This document shows positions 15,363-24,838 of a stretch of 64,000 nucleotides of DNA, one piece after another. This stretch comes from Desulfobacteraceae bacterium UBA2245 (lineage in GTDB: Bacteria; Desulfobacterota; Desulfobacteria; Desulfobacterales; UBA2245). Within the stretch, counting starts at the first letter, position 1, and the number at the start of each line of letters is the position of its first letter. The stretch spans positions 87,131-151,130 of the forward strand of contig DDYB01000023.1 in assembly GCA_002347265.1 (NCBI GenBank), written 5' to 3'. Position numbers and translations under genes: made by a program. The notes under the pieces are model-generated. The model was not told where the DNA came from, made no database searches, and was given only the letters and a program-made list of their open reading frames with translations.

Positions 15363-16905
15363 ATTTTTCAGAACCGTCGGCAATCGGGTGAAGCTCCCAG
15401 ACGGGAAGATCGACTTTGCCCTGCCTTTTCTCGGCCCGCCGGGTTTCCTCCCGGTGAACGCTCAGCGAAAGATAGATCAGGGCGGCCCGCACCATCTTGA
15501 GAATCTGCAGGGTCTTGGCTTGAAAATCCGTGATCGATACCGAAAATACGAGCTGCCCTTTGGCCGGCCTGGCATTTGGCGTCGAATCCTTTTGCAGCTT
15601 GAAATACCGGTGCTCCATATAGTTTCGAATGCCGTGGAGCTTTCGGGCCTCGGGTTCCAGGGCCTCTTCGAATCCGGGCTTGGCCTCGTAAAGATCCTTG
15701 CACAGCCAGTACAGCCCCCGCAGCGGCCAGTTCTGAAGATCCGCCAGCTGGGGACGCAGGGTTTTGATGCTGCCCGTGGGTTCATGCCACAGGGTTCTGG
15801 CGTTGATCTTCTTGTCCGGAACGTCCAGGCTCAGATAGTTTTTCAGGAAAAACGCGATCTTGTCAAAGAGGGCATAGGCCACGCGAAAGGCGATCTTGAC
15901 CTTTTCGGCGGCAAGGCCGTAGACCGGATGGTCCAGGGTGTCGTACAGAAGCACGTTCCGGTCCGAAAAATGGGTCCGGTCGCAGGATATTCCCTCGTAA
16001 TACAGCCATCGGGCCGATACGAACTCCTGTTTCAACAGATTGAAAAATCCGTGATAATCCGGCGCGTCTTCCTGCTTCACCACCATGGCCGGCAGGGACA
16101 GGCTGTCCGAGGCTCCCGCCCGGCCGGGCGTCAGATCGTTGAGCGGATTGATAAACAGGCGGTTTTGAAGACACCAGGACCGGTAATCCGCCTCCGGCTG
16201 CGCCGCTTCAGGATCGCCCGCCTCAAAGTCCGGAAAGTCCGCCGAATGCCGGTCAAACACGGATCGAAGATCGAAGAGGTATTCGGAAAACAGGGCCCTG
16301 GCCGATGGGTCCAGGTCCTGCTTCAGGGCCTGGTCCAGGTCTTCCATGGCCTTCCGGAGAAAGATCAGGGCCTGGGTCTCGTCGTACAGGCTGTGGGCAT
16401 AGTGAATGCGGACATACCCCCGGTTTCCCCGGGCCAGGGCAAAGCCCGGGTTTTCCGACAGGGCGCGGTCCCAGTAAGCCAGGGCCTCGACAAACCGGCC
16501 CACATGGCTCATGGCTGCGGCCAGGTTCGCGTAAACCGGGCATGGATTGATTCTGAACCGATCCGAAGCCGCCATGGCCTGGTAGACGTTGAGGGACCGG
16601 CGGAGCCAGATCATCTGTTTTTCGACCGCCTCGTCGTCCCAGCGCCACAGATCCGTGTCGTTCCGGATCGACAGTTTATGCAGGTTGCCCCAGACATTGG
16701 AAATATGATAAAAGAAGATCGTCTTCTGTGCATCGGTCAGGGGGCGTTCCGCCAGCTGATCGGCCAGAAGAAGCGCCTGCCTGAGGCCCTTTTCTTTCCT
16801 GGCCTCAAAGGCGGCATCGGCCATCAGGCCGATATGGGATACGGCCTGATCCGTATCCAGGGCGGAAATATTTTTGATGCTTACAAGTTTCTGGTATGAA
16901 TTCAT
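15361..16905 (-). CDS. TPR-HEPN protein, LA2681-like
   Basis: 514 residues from the ATG at 16905. Residues about 25-240 are helical repeats of TPR type (for example VYANLAAAMSHVGRFVEALAYWDRALSENPGFALARGNRGYVRIHYA). Residues about 330-500 resemble the LA2681-type HEPN domain. The HEPN ribonuclease signature R-x4-H appears as R427 and H432 in LHGIRNYMEHRYF, after a helix beginning KVKIAFRVAYALFDKIAFFL. HEPN domains with this motif are often metal-independent RNases in toxin-antitoxin, abortive infection and host-defence systems. There is no adjacent MNT nucleotidyltransferase or other antitoxin gene, so it would act alone or through its own TPR sensor. A structural RNA-binding role is the alternative. 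Confidence 0.75.
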   Translation of the reverse strand: MNSYQKLVSIKNISALDTDQAVSHIGLMADAAFEARKEKGLRQALLLADQLAERPLTDAQKTIFFYHISNVWGNLHKLSIRNDTDLWRWDDEAVEKQMIWLRRSLNVYQAMAASDRFRINPCPVYANLAAAMSHVGRFVEALAYWDRALSENPGFALARGNRGYVRIHYAHSLYDETQALIFLRKAMEDLDQALKQDLDPSARALFSEYLFDLRSVFDRHSADFPDFEAGDPEAAQPEADYRSWCLQNRLFINPLNDLTPGRAGASDSLSLPAMVVKQEDAPDYHGFFNLLKQEFVSARWLYYEGISCDRTHFSDRNVLLYDTLDHPVYGLAAEKVKIAFRVAYALFDKIAFFLKNYLSLDVPDKKINARTLWHEPTGSIKTLRPQLADLQNWPLRGLYWLCKDLYEAKPGFEEALEPEARKLHGIRNYMEHRYFKLQKDSTPNARPAKGQLVFSVSITDFQAKTLQILKMVRAALIYLSLSVHREETRRAEKRQGKVDLPVWELHPIADGSEK

Positions 16906-17058
16906 CTTTATCGGCAAACCGCAGGATGTTTATTTTACCCGTCCAATGTACCCGGATGCCGGATTCGGCGCAAGCCCAATTGTGGGACGATGATTCGGCC
17001 GTTTCGGCCTTTCGGATTTTGACGGTCGTTCATTGAGGAAGACAGAAAGGCGGTTTTG

Positions 17059-17715
17059 ATGCGTTCCGGAATGAAAACCTGTATCTTTGACGTCAACGGG
17101 GTGTTGATCGACTCGAACACGGCCAACGCTGGGGCCATGGCCGAGGCCTTCACCGACCGGCCGGATTTGCAGAAAAAGATCGCCGGCATCTACCTGACCC
17201 TGACCGGCATTGACCGGGGGACCAAGATACGAACGATTCAGGAGCTTGCCATCGGAGAACCTTTCGAGGAAGGCGAATTCGAGCTGCGGTGGCGGCGGTT
17301 CAAGTCCCTTTCCGGCGCGAGCATGCGAAGGGCCGAGCTGACGGACGGCTGCAAGGCGGTCCTGGACGAGTTGGGCCACCGGGGGATCCGGCGCGTGGCC
17401 CTTTCCAACACCCCTCTCGAAGAGCTTTCAAAAACCGTGGCCGCCAAAGGAATCGACGCATCGCTCGACGTGGTGCGCGGCGGCGGGGACTGGTCGAAAA
17501 GCGAATCCCTGCGCCGGCTTTTAAAAGAATTTGAAATGGACCCAAACCATTGCGTGTTCGTCGGAGACGGCCGCGGGGATCTGACGGCGGCTCAGGATTC
17601 CGGGATCTTTTTTGTGGGCATCGATCCGAATACCGGGGAGTTTAACGGACAAAGCGGTTTTGACGGCCCTTACCCCGCCCTGGCGGGCTGGGCCAGGGAA
17701 TGGAAGATCCTCTGA
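17059..17715 (+). CDS. HAD-superfamily hydrolase with DxN nucleophile motif
   Basis: 218 residues from the ATG at 17059 (AGAAAGG upstream). Haloacid-dehalogenase fold: motif I is FDVNGVLIDSN with nucleophile D11; motif II is VALSNTP; motif III is a Lys near SKSE; motif IV is VFVGDGRGDLTAAQDSG. An alpha-helical cap lies at about residues 20-90. In HAD phosphatases motif I is DxD and the second Asp is the general acid; here it is N13, so classical phosphatase activity may be reduced or altered. Monocistronic, followed by a branched hairpin terminator. Confidence 0.8.
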   Translation: MRSGMKTCIFDVNGVLIDSNTANAGAMAEAFTDRPDLQKKIAGIYLTLTGIDRGTKIRTIQELAIGEPFEEGEFELRWRRFKSLSGASMRRAELTDGCKAVLDELGHRGIRRVALSNTPLEELSKTVAAKGIDASLDVVRGGGDWSKSESLRRLLKEFEMDPNHCVFVGDGRGDLTAAQDSGIFFVGIDPNTGEFNGQSGFDGPYPALAGWAREWKIL

Positions 17716-17778
17716 GGCGGTTTCAGCTTCCTCGCTTCTTCCCGCCTGCATGAATTCACACAAAAAATCACCCTGCCC

Positions 17779-17836
17779 CAACCGGCACTCGACTTAACCT
17801 GCGCTCCAACTCGCCAGGGTTGGGCCGGTTGATTTT
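17779..17836 (+). terminator. Branched hairpin terminator after the HAD gene
   Basis: Outer stem CAACCGGC (17779-17786) with GCCGGTTG (17824-17831) encloses an inner CCAAC/GTTGG hairpin and is followed by ATTTTTC. Confidence 0.5.
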
Positions 17837-17839
17837 TCA

Positions 17840-18240
17840 ATTTGTTTATATTATCAAAAGTTATGCAGACTTCAAGGATCGGAATATCGTCGTTGTTTAC
17901 GATCATTCTGCCAAAAAAGCCCGCTCTGGTTCGACCTTGCAGGAACGGTAAGAAGGGGGCTTCATAAGTGCTGGTGCTCCCCGACCGAATGCTGTGCATC
18001 CGCGGTCGAATCCTATCGTACGGATGCTTGAAAAGTTCCTGTTTGAGCGCATTTTACATCGAACACCCGGCGTTTATCCTTCAGCAGACAAGCGGCTTGC
18101 GCCTTTCCCCTTCTGGAAAAATCAATTCGGGATTCCGGCAAAACTGTTTTGCCGTGTTTTGTGAAAGGTTGTCGATCCGCCGTCCACCTGCCGCAACCAT
18201 GTTGATGTGTTCGAAACTCAAAAAAAAAGGAGATTAGCTG
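17840..18240 (+). other. Upstream region of glutamine synthetase; no gene seen
   Basis: About 400 bp without a supportable ORF. The last 20 bases hold an A-run and GGAG (18229-18232) that serve as the glutamine synthetase ribosome binding site. I found no convincing sigma-54 or sigma-70 promoter by eye, though leader length suggests regulation here. Confidence 0.4.
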
Positions 18241-19548
18241 GTGCAGAAAAGCGAAAGCGAAGAACGGATTATGGATTCGGATTCCACGGAAATAATTTTT
18301 ACAGATCTCAATGGCCGCGTCAGGCGCCTTCCGATCAATCCCAAAAACATCAAAAGCATCGCCGAGGTCGGGATCGGATTTGACGGAAGTTCCGTGGCCG
18401 GGCTCGCCACCGTGGACAAAAGCGACCGCATACTCATTCCGGTTTTGGACAGCCTGAAAAAAATAGAAATCAAGGGCAGAAAAAAATCGATATTTGTGGG
18501 AACCATACACAACGAGCATGGGCAAAGGGCCAGCACCGATTCGCGCTATATCCTGGAAAAGACGGTTCAGGAGGCTCGCGATGAATTTGGATTTCAGTTT
18601 CTGGCCAGTCCTGAATACGAATTTTTTCTTTTCAAACAGGACCAGTATCACAAAGACCTCAATACCGACAATGCCGGATACTGTGACGCGGATCCCGGAG
18701 ATCAGGGGGAAAACGTGCGGAACCACATCATCAATATTTTAACGGACTGCGGTTTTTCTTTTGAAAAAGCGCATCATGAGGTCAGTCCCTCTCAGCATGA
18801 AATCAACTTCGAATGCTCGCCCCCGGTTCTCGTATCGGACCGGACCCTTCTTTTCAACTATGTGACGCACATGGTGGCTTCGGAACATGGTTATCACGCC
18901 AGCTTCATGCCCAAACCGTTTGATGCTCAGAACCGGAACGCACAGCATATCCATCTGTCCATGCAGGATAAAGAAGGTCGAAATCTTTTTTACGATGAAA
19001 ACGACGAGTACGGAATCAGCGCTGTTGCCCGCAGATTCATAGCCGGTCTGATCAAGTATGCAAGACAGACATCCATTATCATGGCCTCGACTTTCAATTC
19101 ATACAAGGCCTATGTGATCGAGCGCGAAGCGCCTGTGCTGGTAGGCTGGGGACCCAGAAACAGGACATCCATGGTCCGCATTCCCTATTGCGCCAATCCC
19201 CAGGCAACGAGACTGGAACTCAGAAGTCCTGATCCGGCCGGAAATATTTATCTGCAGATGGCGGCTTTTATCAAGATGGGCTTGGAGGGGGTACGGGAAA
19301 ATCTCGACTGCAACAGCCCCGACACAGGCAAGGCTTACTTTCAGTCGCATGAAAGAAAAATCTGGGACGAACGTTTTTTGCCCAAATCCATGTTTGAAGC
19401 GCTGGTGGAAGCCGAAAGAAGCATTTTTTTAAGAGAAATGCTCGGAGACGGCATGTATGACAATCTGATTCAGATCAAAACCGCCGAATGGGAAGATCAC
19501 CGGACCCATGTCACCCAGAGAGAATTTGAAAATTACCTGCCTGTTTGA
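18241..19548 (+). CDS. Glutamine synthetase family protein (divergent type I)
   Basis: 435 residues from a GTG at 18241, 8 bases after GGAG. It has the beta-grasp N-domain (VGIGFDGSSVAG) and catalytic domain with SPEYEFFLF (metal Glu126/Glu128), EVSPSQHEINF, NSYKAYVIEREAPVLVGWGPRNRTSMVRIP, and LELRSPDPAGNIYLQMAA. The glutamate-binding loop, usually NGSGMH, is N231-R-N-A-Q-H236, followed by H238. The metal/substrate histidines are kept, but the glycine and serine of the loop are replaced. There is no adenylylation-type NLY segment that I can see. It could be a true GlnA of the short class or a gamma-glutamyl-amine ligase paralogue. It is monocistronic and convergent with the LUD gene. Confidence 0.85.
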   Translation: MQKSESEERIMDSDSTEIIFTDLNGRVRRLPINPKNIKSIAEVGIGFDGSSVAGLATVDKSDRILIPVLDSLKKIEIKGRKKSIFVGTIHNEHGQRASTDSRYILEKTVQEARDEFGFQFLASPEYEFFLFKQDQYHKDLNTDNAGYCDADPGDQGENVRNHIINILTDCGFSFEKAHHEVSPSQHEINFECSPPVLVSDRTLLFNYVTHMVASEHGYHASFMPKPFDAQNRNAQHIHLSMQDKEGRNLFYDENDEYGISAVARRFIAGLIKYARQTSIIMASTFNSYKAYVIEREAPVLVGWGPRNRTSMVRIPYCANPQATRLELRSPDPAGNIYLQMAAFIKMGLEGVRENLDCNSPDTGKAYFQSHERKIWDERFLPKSMFEALVEAERSIFLREMLGDGMYDNLIQIKTAEWEDHRTHVTQREFENYLPV

Positions 19549-19596
19549 TCCGGAAAAAAGGCGGTGCATTGACATGCCGGCATCAAATCGCTGCGG

Positions 19597-20253
19597 TTAC
19601 AGTCCCAGATCCTCGTTGATCAGCACCACATGGATCCGTTCCCTGGGAAAGGATTTTTCCGTAATCGTCCAGGTGTTGCAGATGCGGTCCGGGCTGCTGC
19701 AGTCCATGCAGCGGCCTGTTTTCATGCACGGGGTTTTGAAGTTCGCATGCCGGATCGCATTCACCGGTGCGGCATAGGACCGGATCCGCTGCATCGCCGC
19801 ATCGACATCGTCGACGAGCTTGTTTCTGCCGGCCAGTATCACGACATGTCTCGGACCGAAGGCGATGCCCCCCACGCGGTTGCCGATCATGTCCAGATTC
19901 ACAAGCTGTCCCGCCTCTGTTACCGCGTTGCTTCCCGTAAAAAACAGGTCGACCAGCAGGGCCTGCCTGCGGCGTTCGATTTTTTCGTCAAAGGTCAGAT
20001 CCTGTGCAAAGGTTTCCAGCACTCTGATTCGAGGATTCTGTCGGATTGCATTCAGAACCCCGGTGGCGTGAAAGGTGATCGAATCCCCCCATGAAACGCT
20101 TTGAACCGGAATATGGGGCAGAATGGATTCCATGACGATGCTTCTGGCGTCGTCTCGGTTTTCGGCAAGCCAGGCGCCGAAGTGGTTGTTTTTTAGCGCC
20201 TGAACGCATCTTTCAAGCCGCAGCTTCCAGTACGTGTCCAGATCGGTCTTCAT
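19597..20253 (-). CDS. LUD-domain protein (LutC/YkgG-like)
   Basis: 218 residues covering a LUD (lactate utilisation) domain: SWGDSITFHATGVLNAI, VDLFFTGSNAVTEAGQLVNLDMIGNRVGGIAFGPRHVVILAGRNKLV and VNAIRHANFKTPC. A cysteine-rich tail follows (PCMKTGRCMDCSSPDRICN), common in anaerobe LUD proteins and possibly binding a metal. LUD proteins act with Fe-S and FAD subunits in lactate oxidation; no lutA/lutB genes are next to it, so a stand-alone role is implied. It lies 33 bp downstream of mfd and may be co-transcribed. Confidence 0.85.
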   Translation of the reverse strand: MKTDLDTYWKLRLERCVQALKNNHFGAWLAENRDDARSIVMESILPHIPVQSVSWGDSITFHATGVLNAIRQNPRIRVLETFAQDLTFDEKIERRRQALLVDLFFTGSNAVTEAGQLVNLDMIGNRVGGIAFGPRHVVILAGRNKLVDDVDAAMQRIRSYAAPVNAIRHANFKTPCMKTGRCMDCSSPDRICNTWTITEKSFPRERIHVVLINEDLGL

Positions 20254-20286
20254 GTCGCGTCCGGTCCTGTTTGGGTTTCGATGCCG

Positions 20287-23200
20287 TTATCCGGCGTTCA
20301 CACAGTGATAGATATCCTGCAGCATGTTTTTCGCCTCAAGCAGCCGCCCGACCAGGGTGCGCTTTTCCAGGACGGCTCTCAGGCTCTGGTCCGGCGTAAA
20401 GGCGAATTTTTTCCGGTCGGCGACGGCCATTTCCACAAGCCCCACGGGGTTTTTCTGATGGGCCTCGGAAAAAGCCAGCACCAGATGGGAATCGGTCAGG
20501 TCCAGCCGCCTGACCCCTGCCCGGACCGACAGGATCTTGAGCATGAATTTGAGAAAGAGGTTTCCCGCTTCTTCGGGGGGATTTCCGAAGCGGTCGATCA
20601 GTTCGGCCTTTAAATCGGTGATCTCCTTGAGCTCGGTCATTCTGGACAGCCGCCGGTACAGGGAAAGCCGCTGATCGATGTCCGGAACATAAGTCTCCGG
20701 AATAAAGGCCGATATCGGCACGTTGATTTCGGGTTCCAGGGGCTCGGGCGCGGCTTCCCCCTTGAGCTCGGCCACGGCGCTTTCCATGAGCTTGAGATAC
20801 ATGTCGTAACCGACGGCGGCGATATGCCCGGACTGGGAAGCGCCCAGAATGGCCCCGCCGCCCCGGATCTTCAGGTCGCTCATGGCGATCTGGAACCCGG
20901 CGCCGAGGTCCGTGTGCTCCATGAGCACCTTGAGCCGCTTCTGGGCCTGCTCGGTCAGGACCGTGTCTCTGGGAATAAAAAGATAGGCATAGGCCTGCTC
21001 GCCGGCGCGTCCGACCCGGCCCCGAAGCTGATAGATCTGAGCCAGCCCGAATCGATCGGCCCGGTTGATCAGAATGGTGTTGGCGGCCGGAATATCGAGC
21101 CCGGATTCGATGATCGTGGTGCAGACCAGCAGATCGATCTCCCGGTTGATGAACCGCAGCATGGCCTTTTCCAGCTCGTCTTCGCTCATCCGGCCGTGAG
21201 CCACCTCCAGCCGCACCTCGGGCACGATATCCTGAATGCGCCGGGCCACGGACCAGATCGAATCGATCTGGTTGTGGACAAAGAATATCTGACCCTTTCT
21301 TTCGATCTCCCGGCGCACGGCATCCCGAATGATCGCGTCGTCCGGTTCGCAGATACAGGTCTGAATCGGCCGGCGCTGCTCCGGCGGCGTGTTGATCAGG
21401 CTGATGTCCCGAATGCCGGTCAGGGACATGTGCAGGGTGCGCGGAATCGGCGTGGCGCTCAGGGCCAGCACGTCCACGCTGCTGCGCATCTTCTTGAGCT
21501 TTTCCTTGTGCTTGACGCCGAAGCGCTGCTCTTCGTCGATCACGACCAGGCCCAGGTCCTTGAACCCCACGTCCTTTTGAAGCAAACGGTGCGTGCCGAT
21601 CACGATATCGACCTTTCCGGCCTTCAGATCCTCGACGATGGCCCGCTGCTGCCGGGCCGACCGGAAACGGCTCAGGCATTCCACGCGCACGGGATAGCCT
21701 TCGAACCTTGCGGAAAATGTCGCAAAATGCTGCTCGGTCAGAACCGTGGTCGGCGCCAGAACCGCCGCCTGCTTGCCGTCGTTGACCGCCAGAAATGCCG
21801 CCCGAAGCGCCACCTCGGTCTTTCCGTATCCCACATCCCCGCAGATCAGCCGGTCCATGGGAGCGGCCCTGCGCATGTCGGCGATGACCTCCTCGATGGC
21901 GCGAAGCTGATCCTCGGTCTCGTCATAGGGAAATCCCGCCTCAAAATCCCTGAAATAGCTGTCCGCGCCGCTGAACGCATGCCCCTTCTGAATGGAACGG
22001 GCCGCGTAGAGTTTCAGCAGATCCGCGGCGATGAGCTCGACCGATTTTTTGATCCGGGTTTTCATCCGGTCCCAGGATTTCCCGCCCAGCTTGTCCAGAA
22101 TCGGTGTATAGCCCTCAAGCCCCATGTATTTCTGGACCAGGCCCATCCGCTCCACGGGCAGGTAGAGCCGGTCTCCGTCGCGGTAGTTCAGCAGCAGAAA
22201 ATCGTTTTCAGCCCCCTCGACCTTCAATTTGACCAGCCCCTCGTAGCGCCCGATGCCGTGATCGACATGCACCACCAGATCGCCCTGCTGAAGCTCCTCG
22301 AGGTTGAGCACATCGGCCCGTACTCGGGGACGCGTTGTCTTTCCAAGGCGGTGCGCGGGGCCGAAAATCTCGGCCTCGGTAATGATGCTCAGACCTTCCG
22401 ATGGCCAGACGAACCCCGAGGAAAGCCGGCCCAGACAGCCCTGGACCCGGTCGGACCTGAAACCGGATTCCGGCATGCGATCCGCCCACTTCATGCGAAT
22501 TCCGTAGGGAGAAAGCAGGTCTTCCAGACGCCCGGCCTGAAGCCGGCTGGTGCATGCCACAACCGGCGCCGATCCGGCCTGGCGCTGTTTCTGAATCCAC
22601 TGCACGAGCGGCAGCAGCAGATGTTCCTTTTCCCTGCGGTTTTTGATGTCCGCCCGAATGTCGGCGTTGTCGCCGACTGAAAATTGAAAGACCGGCTCGT
22701 CTCTGCGTTCGACGGCAATGGCCTGAATGGAAAGACGTTTTTTTCCGGCTGCCTGGTGAAGGACTTCCGGCCAGTTCAGAAACCGCTTTTCGGGCGCTGC
22801 GCAGATTCTCTGCTCCGTGCGGGCTTCCAGAAAGTCTTTGTCGGCCTGATCCAGGACTTTTTCCACAGAGGTTCGAAGGGCATCCGGCTCGACCAGAACC
22901 AGGATGGCATTTTCGGCCAGATAGTCGAACAGGGTTCCCGGCTCCGGGCAAATCAGGGGCAGCAGGGCTTCGATGCCCGGAACCGCGTCCTGCTTCTTGA
23001 CGCGGTCGATCAGGTCCCGAATCCGGGTCAGGGGAATCTCCTGCTCGGCCGCCTGATGCCGGATCCGGTCCACGATTCGCGGAATGTGTTTTGGGGAAAC
23101 AACGGCCTCCCGGGCCGGAAGAATGACCGCCTCATCGGCGTCCTCAAGCTTTCTCTGGGTGTCCGGGGCAAAAAACCGCAGGGAATCCACCGTGTCCCCG

Positions 23201-23781
23201 AAAAATTCCATGCGGACCGGATTCGGGTACTGGGGGGAGAACACATCCAGAATGCCGCCGCGCAGGGAAAACTCGCCGGGCTCCTCGACAATGCCCGTCC
23301 GGGAGTATCCTCCGGAAACCAGTTTTGAAACCAGCGCATCCCGGTCGGTCTCCTCCCCCGCCATCACCAGCTCGGCGTAACCAGTCAGTTCGCTTCCGGG
23401 AATCAGCCTCTGAATCAGGGCCTCCGCGGGCGCGACCATAACGGGAACGACCCCGGACATCAGCCGGTAGAGGACGGATATTCTCTGAGCCGCGATCTCG
23501 TTGCGGCCGGACATGAACTTGAACGGCGAAACAGGATAGGCCGGAAAATAGGCCCCGGCGGTCCTTCCGCCTGAAAAAAACCGCAGGTCTTCGATCCACC
23601 GCGCGGCCTCGGCCGCCGACGGCACAACCACCAGGACGGGACGGCGGGATTCCCGGCAAAGCCGTTCGACCAGCCAGACCCTTTCGGAGCCCCGAAGCCC
23701 CGCGCACCGGGCCGCGTCGATCCGGGCTGGAAAGGCCTTGAGCCACTGGGCTATTGAAATTTCTTCTTGATTTTGCGCCAT
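20287..23781 (-). CDS. mfd: Transcription-repair coupling factor
   Basis: About 1164 residues from the ATG at 23781 (a GTG at 23799 adds six residues). Domain order is standard for Mfd: UvrB-homology region near the N-terminus (FPAYPVSPFKFMSGRNEIAAQRISVLY, GGILDVFSPQYPNPVRMEFFGD), the RNA-polymerase-interacting CarD-like domain (GDLVVHVDHGIGRYEGLVKL), and then the translocase. Its motifs are GDVGYGKTEVALRAAF (Walker A), VLAPTTVLTEQHF, DEEQRFGVKHKE and SATPIPRTLHM, then VGRAGEQAYAYLF, and the C-terminal TRCF domain. It displaces stalled RNA polymerase and recruits UvrA. The start lies 26 bp from the divergent tRNA-Thr gene. Confidence 0.97.
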   Translation of the reverse strand: MAQNQEEISIAQWLKAFPARIDAARCAGLRGSERVWLVERLCRESRRPVLVVVPSAAEAARWIEDLRFFSGGRTAGAYFPAYPVSPFKFMSGRNEIAAQRISVLYRLMSGVVPVMVAPAEALIQRLIPGSELTGYAELVMAGEETDRDALVSKLVSGGYSRTGIVEEPGEFSLRGGILDVFSPQYPNPVRMEFFGDTVDSLRFFAPDTQRKLEDADEAVILPAREAVVSPKHIPRIVDRIRHQAAEQEIPLTRIRDLIDRVKKQDAVPGIEALLPLICPEPGTLFDYLAENAILVLVEPDALRTSVEKVLDQADKDFLEARTEQRICAAPEKRFLNWPEVLHQAAGKKRLSIQAIAVERRDEPVFQFSVGDNADIRADIKNRREKEHLLLPLVQWIQKQRQAGSAPVVACTSRLQAGRLEDLLSPYGIRMKWADRMPESGFRSDRVQGCLGRLSSGFVWPSEGLSIITEAEIFGPAHRLGKTTRPRVRADVLNLEELQQGDLVVHVDHGIGRYEGLVKLKVEGAENDFLLLNYRDGDRLYLPVERMGLVQKYMGLEGYTPILDKLGGKSWDRMKTRIKKSVELIAADLLKLYAARSIQKGHAFSGADSYFRDFEAGFPYDETEDQLRAIEEVIADMRRAAPMDRLICGDVGYGKTEVALRAAFLAVNDGKQAAVLAPTTVLTEQHFATFSARFEGYPVRVECLSRFRSARQQRAIVEDLKAGKVDIVIGTHRLLQKDVGFKDLGLVVIDEEQRFGVKHKEKLKKMRSSVDVLALSATPIPRTLHMSLTGIRDISLINTPPEQRRPIQTCICEPDDAIIRDAVRREIERKGQIFFVHNQIDSIWSVARRIQDIVPEVRLEVAHGRMSEDELEKAMLRFINREIDLLVCTTIIESGLDIPAANTILINRADRFGLAQIYQLRGRVGRAGEQAYAYLFIPRDTVLTEQAQKRLKVLMEHTDLGAGFQIAMSDLKIRGGGAILGASQSGHIAAVGYDMYLKLMESAVAELKGEAAPEPLEPEINVPISAFIPETYVPDIDQRLSLYRRLSRMTELKEITDLKAELIDRFGNPPEEAGNLFLKFMLKILSVRAGVRRLDLTDSHLVLAFSEAHQKNPVGLVEMAVADRKKFAFTPDQSLRAVLEKRTLVGRLLEAKNMLQDIYHCVNAG

Positions 23782-23806
23782 AAACACATTATGGATCACT
23801 TCTGTT

Positions 23807-23882
23807 GCCGGCGTAGCTCAGCAGGTAGAGCAGCTGATTCGTAATCAGCAGGTCAGCGGTTCGAATCCGCTCGCCGGCTCCA
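23807..23882 (+). tRNA. tRNA-Thr (anticodon CGT), CCA encoded
   Basis: A full cloverleaf can be drawn: acceptor GCCGGCG/CGCCGGC, D-arm with AGCTCAGCAGGTAGAGC, anticodon stem GCTGA/TCAGC with loop TTCGTAA (anticodon CGT), and T-arm with GGTTCGAATCC. The discriminator is T and the 3' CCA is encoded. It borders the accessory region to its right, so it is a candidate integration site, but I could not find a second copy of its 3' end downstream. Confidence 0.95.
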
Positions 23883-24185
23883 GACTTTATATCGTACTTT
23901 CGTTCGGTTATCTTCCCTAAACAGGTTTTCGCCGCTTCTTCAAACCCCCGCAAACTTCGGCATTTTACACCCGTTTTGCGCCCAAAATGCGAACACGGTT
24001 TCGGGGCGCATTTAACCGGTTTCCCTCGCCGGTGTCAACAAACGAAATCATCCTTCGGCCGATTGCTGAAAAACTCAATTGCCTCGTCATTTCGAATGAG
24101 AGATCGGCGCAGAGATCGTATCAAGCATGTGGCCTTGAAAAAAAACGGTTCGAGAGCGCAAGACAGCATTTTGAGAAAATATTCG

Positions 24186-24298
24186 CTTGACGTCAAAGCA
24201 AGATGAGTAGTAAGCAAATCTCTTGCTCCACCATGCACCACAAGATTTATCAAACCGTTCCCTTGCAGCGCTGTTTTTGATCTTAGAAACGTAAGGGC
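24186..24298 (+). repeat. Intergenic direct repeat, copy A (about 113 bp)
   Basis: Matches 34279-34392 in the same orientation at roughly 75-80% by eye, with 27 identical bases at 24235-24261 versus 34329-34355. No gene inside. The two copies bracket most of the accessory region. Confidence 0.8.
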
Positions 24299-24838
24299 GC
24301 AAAATGGGGGTGTATATGATTTTATGCTTTACAATGACTGAGACCGGGCAGGTCTCAAAGCCTTTCGGAATGCCGCTGAAATCGCAATAAGGCTCAGGAT
24401 AAGCCATGTCTCGATGAGTCGTGTGGCGGAAATGGATCGTGCTGGAAAAGAAAAAAACAGTTTGAACTGATAACACGTAAACGCATAAAAACATAGACGC
24501 CCCCAGCAATTACTTAATCCATCCTCAGAAACCTGCCAGAGATTGTCCATGATTTTCATTTTAAGATGATTCGTTCGGCTTTTAACTCCCTGCCTGGAGA
24601 AATGGTCGACATCCCGCTCGGGATTTTTCCCCAGGAAATTGAAGCCGATTTTCACTTTTGAGAATTTATCCCCTATAAAGTCATGCCTTATGGGTGTTTC
24701 CACTACATTAATTGAGCATCTTACCCTATATACAACCGTTTTTAAACAGTGCTAAAAAATTCAACAGGCTCGGAGAAAATTGATGGAAATACTTTGTGAA
24801 TTCATTTTTTTGAATCTCTTACAGAATGGAGGATGAAT
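24299..24838 (+). other. Gene-poor AT-rich stretch
   Basis: No ORF with a ribosome binding site or recognisable protein. Together with 23883-24185 it forms nearly 1 kb of apparent non-coding DNA after the tRNA. It ends in the GGAGG (24828-24832) of the next small gene. Confidence 0.4.

Noticed and set aside
20824..22680. A 618-codon plus-strand frame within mfd
   Set aside because: Antisense shadow of a conserved gene, no start signal or recognisable domain.
24087..24509. Minus-strand frame with ERFDKSCGA, similar to a frame at 34076-34357
   Set aside because: The similarity arises from the 113-bp direct repeat itself; neither frame has a ribosome binding site or conserved length.
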